A DNA stretch of 10,746 nt from Baffinella frigidus (taxonomy: Eukaryota; Cryptophyceae; Cryptomonadales; Baffinellaceae), in contig MU646318.1 in assembly GCA_026770585.1 (NCBI GenBank), forward strand, positions 798,897 to 809,642. The letters are read 5' to 3'. This document shows, one piece after another, positions 1-10,514 of this stretch. The translations under genes and the position numbers were made by a program. The notes under the pieces were generated by a model that was not told where the DNA came from, did no database searches, and worked only from the letters and a program-made list of their open reading frames with translations. Positions within the stretch are counted from its first letter, which is position 1; every line of letters begins with the position of its first letter.

Positions 1-58
1 CTCTCTCTCTCTCTCTCTCCCTCTCTCTCCCTCACCCTCTCCCTCTCCTTCTCTCTCG
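1..58 (+). repeat. CT microsatellite after exon I
   Basis: (CT)n with CCCT interruptions, GA-rich on the sense strand, starting within a few bases of the exon I donor. A similar run is in intron D-E. Confidence 0.95.
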
Positions 59-63
59 CGCAC

Positions 64-162
64 CTCATGAATGGCCTTGAGCGCGAGTCGCGCCTCGAAG
101 TGAAGATCGATAACGCTCCCGTAGAACCGCATCGGCTCCTCCAACTCCTCCGAGTACCCGAT
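64..162 (-). CDS. BBS9: Exon I of BBS9-like gene (first C-terminal helix)
   Basis: 99 nt, 33 codons, phase 0 at both ends: IGYSEELEEPMRFYGSVIDL followed by HFEARLALKAIHE. The acceptor is ccgaaacgcag|ATC and the donor GAG|GTGCGC. The amphipathic stretch suits the helical C-terminal part of BBS9. Right after the donor the intron runs into a GA-rich microsatellite (CT on +, 1-58). The plus-strand reading frame from position 67 is an overlap artefact. Confidence 0.85.
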
Positions 163-3100
163 CTGCGTTTCGGATTGTTGGTTTATTATTTATTATGGTT
201 TATTATTATTGATTATATATTATTTGTTAATTGTTTGTTTGTTGTTTGGGATTTAGAGTCTAGGTTTGGTTGATTATTCATTGTTTATTAATTATTGTTT
301 ACTGTGTACTATTTGTTGTTTGAAGTTGAGGGTCTAGGTTTCGGGTTTCGGGTTTCGGGTTTCGGGTGAGGGTTTAGGGGTTGGACATAGCTAGCAGGTG
401 ATGGACCCTCGAACGGCTCGTCGCTCGGCGAGGAGCCGGCCGAGAAGTCAGTCGTAAACCCCCTGGAAAGTTCGGTAGTTTCTCCTACGGGATTGCCTAG
501 GACCTCGTACCGTAGGCCAAAATCCTAGGACATTTTGGTCCTAGGAGCCCTACGGCCTACGGTAGGTAGGTCCTACCTAAATCCGTAGGGAAACTACCGA
601 ACTTTCCAGGAGTTTCCCTATGAAAGTGGATCGAGAGACGGTCGGACCTTGTGCCGAAGGGCCCACTCGGATTGGCCTCCTCGCTACTTCAGGGTTATAC
701 GAAGACACAACCACGTCAGCACTCCTGGCATCACGAATATGGATGATCTAGCTCTGCCTCACGTGGGTTGGCCGACTATTCTCAAGGTGACACGCTGGGT
801 TTCCGGTACAAACCCGTCAACTTTGGAGCGGAAACGAGCCCGGATGCACCAAATTGGTGAGCCCGAATAGACTTGGCTAGTGATGGGACCTCGAAGGGCT
901 CGTCGCTAGGAGAGGAGGCGGCAGAAAGGTGGATCGAGAGAAGTCCATCGCACCACCTACAGTGGACTTACCCTAACACATAACACTTGTGGCCTGGCGT
1001 GGTACGTGTGGCAGACGACGTTCAACGAGCTGCGGGAGTCGTGTCGCGCGCTCTCGAACTTCACGCTGCGGAACCTGACCAAGATGTGCGCCATCTCGTC
1101 CGGCAAGTGGTGCGAACAGGTGCTACAGTGGGCTTACCCTAACGCATACCCGTCGGGGCCGGACTGATTGAGTATGTGTGGAGGGTAGGTATGCGTTATG
1201 GTGTCCACCCTTCAGGCATACTTCCTGGCAGGGGAAAATCGGGGGCCGGCCGCAGGAGTATGTGTGGAGGGTAAGTATGTGTTACGGTAGCCTGTGTTAG
1301 GGTAGGTGGACTGTAAAACATTCTAATTCGCAGCGCGTCCGTCTGAAGAAATTCCGCTACACATCTGGTATTTTAATCTTCGTATACGTTGTATACTTGG
1401 TGATATACGACTCTGGGTAGGTCCCTCGAGATTATCTTCTCTCTCGTGTGACCTCCCCGGATACGAAACGGCTCCAACGCCAAGCAAAATATGAGGTGTA
1501 ATCTGTTAGGTGGCGGGACACTGTGATCCTGGAGAGAGTAGCGGGACCGGAGTTTCTGCTCTCAATGTGTTTTATGGCGAACCCAGTTTTTCTCAAGCTG
1601 AGGTAGCCACCCTGGAGGCAGGGTGGGGGTATTTTGAGCATTCTTAAGTCAACTCCCCTTGAAATGCACTGAGGGCTCAGTGCATTGAAATCTGAGACTC
1701 GCGGTCGTGATGAATGGATCTGGTACAAAACGGTCTTATAAGTATTTTAGTGGTACAAATCCTGTCAATTTTTGCGATAAAGGGTTATTCGAGAATTGGC
1801 CGCAAGTCCCCTCCAGGGTGGAGGGTGAGGCGACCTCAAACGGCTCGTCGCTCGCGGCGTAGAAGCGGCAAAAAGGTGGATCGAAAGGCGGTCGAATAGC
1901 CGTTCCGCGAAAACTGGGCTCGCAATAAAAGCATTTTAATTACCCTTTTGTACTGGAGTTCCTGCTGTAAATGAGTTTTATGGCGAACCCCACAGCTCTT
2001 TCAGAACCTCTTGGGCTTTGTACCGATCAATTCTTAATTAGCAGCACGAAAACCAACGGACCGATCTGCGAATTCCACTGTGTGGGATGGGACCTCGAAG
2101 GGCTCGTCGCTGGGTGAGGAGGCGGCCGAGAGGTGGGTCGAGAGACGGTCGGAGAGCTGTTGCGCGAAAACTGGGCTCGCAATAAAAGCATTTCAATCAC
2201 CCTTTTTGCACCGCAGTTTCTGCTCTGAATGTGTTGCGTGACGAACGTAGTTTTACTCAGGCAGAGATAGAGGGTGAGGCGACCTCGAAGGGCTCGTCGC
2301 TGGGGGAGGAGGCGGCCGAGAGGTGGGTCGAGAGACGGTCGGAGAGCTGTTGCGTCACCAGCCACAGTGCCTGCGTTAGGGTTTGGGGTTTAGGGTTTGG
2401 GGTTTGGGGTTTGGGGTTTGGGGTTTGGGGTTTGGGGTTTAGGGATGAGGGTTTAGGGATGAGGTTTTTAGGGTTTAGGGTTTAGGGGTTAGGGTTTAGG
2501 GTTTAGGGTTTAGGGTGTAGGGTTTGGGGTGTAGGTTTTAGGTTTCAGGTTTTAGGTTTTAGGTTTTAGGTTTTAAATTTTAAGTTTTGGGGTTTAGGGT
2601 TTAGGGTGTAGGGTTCAGGGAGGTGCAGACCTCAAGCGAGCCGCTTTGGACGCGGTAGCGCCCCGCGTTCTTCGACACGATGATTGTCGCGTCCACCTAA
2701 CAGCTTCTATTTCCGTCCACCTAACAGCTTCTATATCGCAAAGCGTCCATCTTAAGGATTCCCGTCCATCTAAATAATTTCCGGTACACATCCTGGTGTT
2801 TTAAACCCCCTAAAAGTACGAAACGGCTCCAAGGCCAAACCGAAATCTGAGATGCAATGTATCAGGTGGCGGGGCTAAGTCAACAGTCGCGTGGGCAACG
2901 CTCGGGTGGTCGTGCGAGTCTTGCCTGGAGCCATTTCGTACTTTTAGGGAATTTAAAACACCAGGATGTGTACCGGAAATTATTTAGTGGAGGTGTAGGG
3001 TTCAGGGAGGTGCTGACCTCAAGGGAGCCGCTCTGGACGCGGTAGCGCCCCGCGTTCTTCGACACGATGATCGTCGCGTCCACCCCTGTTCAACAAAAAA

Positions 3101-6100
3101 AAACGGGCGATTTAAAACCACACACACTCAAAATCGTCCGATGAAAGTCGGGACCGAGGATAGTCAGGTTATGATTCGAGGAAGGTGCGTCCGACCCCCT
3201 GTCTTGTTCTGGGAAGTGTCCGACACTCTCAGTGGTTCTTCGACACGATGATCGTCGCGTCCACGCCTGGCACACGCCAGGTCACACATCAACTAGGGTG
3301 TCAACTTAACCCGCGAGCCCACGATGTCAACTTAACCCATCTCAGGATGTCAACTTAGCCCTAAACCCTAACCCGTGAAGCAGGTGCGAAGAGAGCACTT
3401 AGATTTAAGGGCAAGGCTCTCTCATTTTAAAAGGGTTTCCTGGTACAAATAAAACATTATTGCACATGTCAATGGCTCCAATTGCTGACTTGTGGCGTGT
3501 TTCCTGGGAAAGAATCTCAGAATCAACTTTAGGAAAATCGACACGATGATCGTCGCGTCCACCCCCGTTACAGCCATCCAAATCGTTCGATGGGATGCAG
3601 GACCGACGGTAGAGTCGGGTTATGGCTTGAGGATATCCAGGACCATGCATTGGCGTGATGGCTTTGGATATCCAGGAAATAATCCGGATTATCAAATAAT
3701 CCGGATTACAAATAATCCGGATTAGGATTATTCGATGCTCGCGCAGCACCACCCATCAGGTTCGTTCAGATAGCAATGATAATAAAACCGCCAAATAACA
3801 ATTATAAAACCGCGAAAAGAACTTTCCACCATGAAACATTTGAATGATCAAGATTTCCCGGATGTGTTCCAGGGGGATATTGTAGAAATGGGCTCCGCGC
3901 GGATTTTTAGAACATGAGGTAAAATCAATTTTTCGACGAAAAATCGATTTTGTGCTATGTTACGGGTGGTTAATTCTATTTTGGGTATCTTGCCCATGCC
4001 TAAGATAGCATAAAAGTTCATTTTCGACGATTTTAAACCTCCTGACCTCATTTCCTGACCTGACCTTGAATCCGCGCGGAGCCCATTTCTACAATATTGC
4101 GTGAATTCATCGGGACGGGGCGGACCTGCGTGGTACAGGAAGGACAAGACGTGTCCCACGCGACGATACCCTGCACCTCAAATCAACTGCGTCTCTCTAT
4201 TCTTCCTGGTACAAAGCGGACGGGACCCGTCCGCGGATTCGTACTGATTAGACCCACACCGATGTCGATTTGAGGTGCAGGCTATCGTCGCGTGGTCGTT
4301 ATCGGCGCGGGGCGGACCTGAGTGGTAGAGGAACGACAAGACGTTGGGCAGAGCGTTCGACGATTCCGCGGGGACCTGCGCGGATTTAGGGTTTAGGGTT
4401 GATTGTCGAAATGGGCTTCGCGCGGAATCGAGGTCAGGTCAGGAAATCAGGAAATCTCCCCAAAAATGGACTTTTATGCTATCTTAGGCATGATTTTCAT
4501 CTCAAAATAGCATCTCCCACCCATAAGATGACACAAAAAGGCAAAAAATGGGAAAATGTTGCTGACCTGACCTCGATTTTTTCCGCGCGGAGCCCATCTC
4601 GACAATAGGGTTTGGGGTCCAGGGTTGGTCCCCTCGGATGCACGTTGATTGGACAGATAGGCGCCGGGCCGTGCACACGAGAAGTTGATAGGCTAACGTC
4701 CTGAAAACTGGGTAGTTAAGCCTACGGTGTTGCCTACGGTACGCCGTAGGGGCCTAGGGGGGGTTCTACGAAACATTAGGTCCTAGGGGCCCTACGGCCT
4801 ACGGTAGGCAATACCGTAGGTCTAACTATCCGGTTTTCAGGACGTTACCCTATTAAAGTGGGAAAGGGTTTAGCCCTGAACTCCTTTCCAAAGCCCTCAA
4901 GCCAATTTATGGTGCACATTTTCAAACCGCGATATCCTACAATACGGGAAGGGCTCGAGCCGCACCCGGTCCTCGAATAACGCGGGGAGCGAGACCAGGT
5001 TGCGATTCATACCGCATGGTACTGATTTGATTAGGGCTGTAGCAATTTCGGGTTATCGCGGGATCTGTAGTTGCTAAGTATCAATTCGGGTCGCACAAGA
5101 TCCTCGAATAGCGCGGGGAGCGAAACAGGGTCGCGGTTCGTGTCGCATAGTAATTAATTAGGGCCCTAGATATTTCGGGTTAACGTGAGATGTGTCGTTG
5201 CTATCTGTCAATTAGCGCCCTGGCGATGCAAGGTCACTTAAGGATCTGGCGTTGCTGCTAAGTATTAATTCGGGCCGCACCAGATCTTCGAGGGGCGCGA
5301 AGAGCGAGACAGGGTCGCGGTTCGTGTCGCATAGTAATTAATTAGGGCCCTGGAAATTTCGAACGCAAAATCACGAGCTCCTATCTATCAATCAGGCCTA
5401 ATTGATGCATGCATATCAATACGGCAACCAAAACACACCAGATCCTCGAAGAGCGCGGGCAGCGAGACGGGGTCGCGGTTCGTGTCGCAGAGTAATTAAG
5501 TAGGGCCCTAGACATTCCGGGTTAACGCGGGATCTTTCGTTGCTATCTATCAATTAGGGATTCGAATAGCACCAGATCCTCGAAGAGCGCGGGGAGCGAG
5601 ACAGGGTCGCGGTTCGTGTCGACGGTCATCTTGTACGCGCCGTTCTTGATCGGCGGGACTGCCTTGCCGCAGAGGCAGAGGGGGAGCGAGATGTCTGCGA
5701 AGGCCACGCGGGGGTCCCCGGCCCTGCGCGCGAGGGTGGAGGGTGGAGGGTGGAGGGGTTAGGGTTAGGGTTTACAACCTCGGAGGGTTCGAGGCAACCT
5801 CAAACCCTCCACAGCCTCGCGGACGCAAAACCGTGCAGGGTTTGAGCAACCGCCTGGAGCGGAACGCGCGTTAACACGCTAAGTTAACTTAGCGTGTTAA
5901 CTCGCATGGCGTGGTAACTTAGCGTGTTAACTTAGCGTGTTAAAGCGCGTTCCGCTCTAGGCCACGCCGGGGTCCCCAGCCCTGCAAAGGGTTCAGGGTT
6001 CAGGGGTTGGGGTGTAGGTTGGTGATTGATGGTGTCTGGTGTAGGGTTAAGGTTTATGGTGTAGGGTTTCCGTTCTTGAGACAAACACGTGCAGGGTTCG

Positions 6101-8002
6101 AGCACCCGCCTGGACCACTCGAGGCCATAAACGGGACAATCTTTTAACCATAACTCAGCCCAAAGTCCTCATTTCAGACGGGGTGGTCCGTTCTAAGTGG
6201 AGGAAACGCGACCTCCCTCAGTACAAGTCACACCACCAGCTGAACACAGTGTTTTAAAATAGTCCATATTCCGGCCTCGCGTGGAACGAGGGGAAAATAG
6301 AGCCGGGCGAGCTGAGAACAACATCTTTAAAGAGTCCCCTTTCCAGCCTAGTATAAATAGTAGAAAGAGAGGGGAAAACAGGGCCGAGAGAGCTGACCTG
6401 CTCAGATACCACGCCGAGTTAGTCACGCGGATGCCCGTGGGCAACGCACCCCAAACAGGAAGACTATTAGTTTTAGAGGGCAAACTTCCCGGCAAAGGCG
6501 CCCACGCGTGGCCCAGGGCCAGGAAGAAAAACAGCCGAGAGACTCGACATGCTCTGATACGACGTTGAAATAGTCACGCGGATGTCCGCAGGCAACGCAC
6601 CCCAAACAGGAAGACAGCAGGGCCAGGAAGAAAAAAGGCCGAGAGACCCGACATTCTCTGATACATTGCCGAGATAGTCACGCGGATGCAAACCTACGCG
6701 GATGTCGGCAAACCGTGCACGGTTTCAGCTGAAACCGTGCATGGCTCCGCCTACAGCGGAACTTGCCCCAAAGAGATCTTGTTTCGTAGAACATTCTAGA
6801 ACATTCTAAGACACCAGGGCCAGGAAGAAAAAAAGGCCGAGAGACCGGACCCTCTCTGATACGACGCCGTGATAGTCACGCGGATGTCGGGAAACCGTGC
6901 ATGGTTTCAGCAACCACCTGCAGCGGAACGCTGCAGATGACAAAATTCATTTTGTCATCCCAAACAGGATGACAAAATGCCAGGCAGAAAGCAGGAAGAA
7001 CACAGGACCCGCTCTGATACGACGCCGGAATCGTACCGCGGATATCCGTAGGCGACGCCGGATTCCACACGAGGCTAGGCAGGCACCAAGGATCAACGTT
7101 GTTGTTAGGATTTTGTGGGGAGTTGGTCACGTGTCGACCATTTAACGTGGTCGACACGTGACCAAACAAATGAAAATTGCAACACAATGAATAAAATGTG
7201 AAATTTTGGACTTTTTGAACTGGGTGCTCGGTCAGCCTCGTGTGGACCTGCTCTGATACGAAGCCGAAATCGTAACGCGGATGTCCGTAGGCAACGCCGG
7301 GTTCGCGACCGTAAAACCGAGCGGGACCGATAAAGAAGCCAAAAATCGATGTTTGACAATTTCCGAAAACAATATCAAAATTCATTTCTTTGTTTTAAAA
7401 AACGCAACGTTCCACGAATATCTTCGTGAAAACGTCAACCTTTTGGTGTCCGGGCGCGGTACCTGCTCTGATACGACGCCGAAATCGTAACGCGGATGTC
7501 TGTCGGCAACGCCGGATTCGCGACCGTAAACACCAGCGGCACCGTCCGGGGCGTGCCGCCGGCCGTGACCGAGTGAAGCGTTGTGGTATTCACCGAGCAC
7601 TGCGCGAAAACACGCGATTTCAGGAACGCGACGCCGCTTGCTTTTTTTTGGAAATCGCGCCGGATCTGGTCGTGAAACGTCAAGCCAAAGATCGAGCGTG
7701 CCCCACATTTTTTGATAAATCAGAGCTTCCCTGGTAGAGCGCTTGCGGGAAAACTTGGCCGATTTTAACGAGAAATGTTTTCAGAATTTGTACCAGAATC
7801 GTTTAGATGGACCGGTTTCATGACACGTCCTGGTACAAAAACTCTGAATTTCTGAAAACATTTCTCGTTGAAATCGGCCAAGTTTTCCCGCAAGCGCTCT
7901 ACAAAGCCCGCCCGCGGAATACTCATCGCCCTGGAACATCTTGTGCGGGGGCAAATGGCTCAAGCTCCAGCCTCGATTTGATCCACTTTGGAGGGCGTCG
8001 AC

Positions 8003-8034
<32 letters not shown>

Positions 8035-10461
8035 TAGAGAGAGAGAGACGAACGCTGCCCCTTGCACTCAACACTTCTACGTCGGGGTTTTATCCGCTGG
8101 GCGAGCCACCAGCCGTACGGGCGACTCTCGTTCGCAGGGTTAGTGAACAGCCGTACGGAGGAGGCTTGTCTGCAGGGGTTTGTTTGCAGGGGGTTGTTCA
8201 CAGTGTTAGTCAACCGTCCTACGATTAGTCAACCGTCCTACGAGGCACCTTTGTTCGCAGGGCTCGTCAGGAGTCGTGCAGGGGGAGGCTCGTAACACAC
8301 CATAAACTAGACACCAGAAACCCTACACCAGAAACCATGAGCCGTCAACCTGAAATTCTAAACCCTGGACCCTGAACACTTAAAACGAAACCCTAAACCC
8401 AAAAGGGGTACCTGGAACTGCTCCGGCGCATTTATGACCTGGCCCAGGTACCTTCCATCCTTACGCCATTCAATCAAACCTGAAACTATGTGAAGCCGTA
8501 TCAATCAATGTTGAATCATTCACTATCATAAACCATGCAGCAGAAATCGTACATGTTGAATGTATGTGGCCAACAGATGAGAAAGCCACTCTACCACGAA
8601 CTGCTCTGTGGAGGCTCATAACATTGTGTACCTGGAACTGCTCTGGTGCGGAGACCATGAGGATCACGTCCTCTAGCGCATCCGTTCCTGATTTGAAGTT
8701 GAGGGTTTAGGAATGAGGGATTAGGGTTTAGGGTTTTGGGTTTAGGGTGTGGGGTGTGGGGTTTGGGGTTTGGGGTTTCGGGTTTGGGGTTTGGGGTGTG
8801 GGGTTTGGGGTGTGGGGTTTAGGGTTTAGGGTTTAGGGTTTAGAGTTCAGGGTTTGGGGTTTAGTTTTTAGAATTTATGGTTTCAACCATAAAACCCCAA
8901 ACCGATCAACCATAAATCCTCGTTTATGGTTTATGGTTTAGAGTTCAGGGTTTGCGTGGCGGACCTGTGTACGACACGAAGAGCTTGACCGTGACCTGAA
9001 TAGCCTCCCACCCTCGGTCCGTGTGCCCCCCATCCAGCTGGTTCGGAACCTGCGAACGAAACGTCCGTTACGCCTAGTAGAGCTATTCCGGTAGGACTTG
9101 TCGCGTTTTCGATTTCGAGACTTCGAGACTTCGAGACTTCATTTGTACCATGAGATTTGAAACGGTGTGTTTTAAAACGTTTTACGCCCTTTAAAACCTT
9201 TTTGAAGTCTGAAATCTTGAAATCTCGAAGTCGAAAACGCGACAAGTCCTACCGGAATGGCTCTAACGGTCCCCGGGGGGGCGCGTCCGTTACGCCTAGT
9301 AACAGTCACCGGGGGGGCGCGTCCGTTACGCCTAGTAACGGCCGCCGGGGGGGCGCGAGGCAAGCCGTCGTAAGGGCCTTTCAAGGCGAGGCATGCCGCT
9401 GAAGTGAATTTCGCTGGGGCGTGTAAAGCCTCCGGCGGCCCCTGCGGGGAGCCACCCTCGTTCCGTGTGCCCCCCGTCCAGCTGGTTCGGAACCTGCGAA
9501 CGAAACGTCCGTTACGCCTAGTAACGGCCAGCAACGGTCACGTTACTCCTAGTGACCGCCACCGTCACTGATACACGGAACCTCCGTTCTCAACAGGAAC
9601 TGCAGATCGACTCTGTTGCAAAGTCGATCAAAAAAATCGGAGTTTAGGGTTCAGGATTGAGGGGTTAGGATTCACGGTCTATGGTCTATGGTTTATGGTT
9701 TATGGTTTATGGTTTATATAGTTCAGGGTTGAATAGTTTAGGGTAAGGGTTGAATAGTTTAGGGTTGGAAGACACCTGGGCGCGCAGGATGAGCTGATCG
9801 GTTGGCTCGCCCTTCCTCGCAGCCCCCGACTTCCGGATGACCGAGAGAAACTGGCGACGCCCCTCAACTCGTGCACCACCGTGCAAACCTACATCTCAAG
9901 TCTGCAAACTTTCGTCTCACGTTAACAACTTTCATCATAAGTCAACAAGCCGACTTCAGTAAACACGTTCAGCTAGCTGTGGAAGGTACCTGGGCGCGCA
10001 GGATGAGCTGATCGGTTGGCTCGCCCTTCCGCGCCGCGCCCGACTCCCGGATGACAGAGAGCAGCTGCCGGTGCTCTTCATCCATGCCTTCGTAGTTCAG
10101 CTGGCGGGGTTTGGGGCATAGAGATTTTAGGGTGTAGAGCTGGGGGGATGGCGGTTATGGGCTGTAGGGTATGGGTTGAGGGCTAAGGGTTTTAGGTTTT
10201 AGTTTTTACGATATTGGTTATGGGTCACTCGCGGATGACTGAGAGGAGTTGCCGTCCATGCCTTCGTAGTTGAGCTGCGAGGGATTTAGGGTTTAGGGTT
10301 TAGAGCGGGGGGGATGGGGGTTGGGGGATGGGGGTTGGGGGTTGGGGGTTCGGGGTTAGGGGCTATGGGTTATGGGTTATGGGTTATGGGTTGTGGGTTA
10401 TGGGTTGTGGGTCATGGGTTATGGGTTATGGGGTATGGGTTATGGGGTATGGGTGACGAGT

Positions 10462-10514
<53 letters not shown>

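Larger units (their letters stand above)
6397..7315 (-). repeat. BBS9: Degenerate array of exon E 3' copies
   Basis: At least six copies of the end of exon E in the intron just downstream: 7248-7315 (FTVANPALPTDIRVTISASY intact, donor GAGCAG|GTCCAC), 7008-7063, 6851-6892, 6652-6709, 6550-6600 and 6397-6451, generally more decayed with distance. The four farthest copies share a linker like ggccaggaagaaaaaaggcc. Most of the reading frames in this stretch are shadows of these copies. Confidence 0.85.

Noticed and set aside
67-273. Plus-strand frame starting at 67
   Set aside because: Shadow of exon I, which is clearly coding on the minus strand with matching splice sites and phase.
2374-2620. 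True telomere or subtelomere
   Set aside because: The repeats are short, degenerate, scattered and inside introns of a continuous gene, so they are interstitial.
2631-2696. G2 as the main exon in place of G1
   Set aside because: Its phase-0 acceptor does not fit after exon F2, while G1 does; F2 has good splice sites and its own echo.
3848-4159. 103-codon minus-strand frame as a gene
   Set aside because: Only its start overlaps the exon F2 echo (VLSFLYHAG); the rest is the palindromic element 3880-4094.
4960-5620. CRISPR-like array
   Set aside because: The repeats are copies of an exon edge with diverged, repeat-bearing linkers, in a eukaryotic intron.
6876-7385. Longest minus-strand frame, 169 codons
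   Set aside because: It runs in a different frame from the exon E echoes it crosses and has no splice context or family signature.
7923-8213. Serine/leucine-rich frame across the GA repeat
   Set aside because: Produced by the dinucleotide repeat; open on both strands.
9172-9534. 120-codon minus-strand frame
   Set aside because: It covers the 5' echo of exon C in the wrong frame, the 36-bp tandem repeat and part of a palindromic element.
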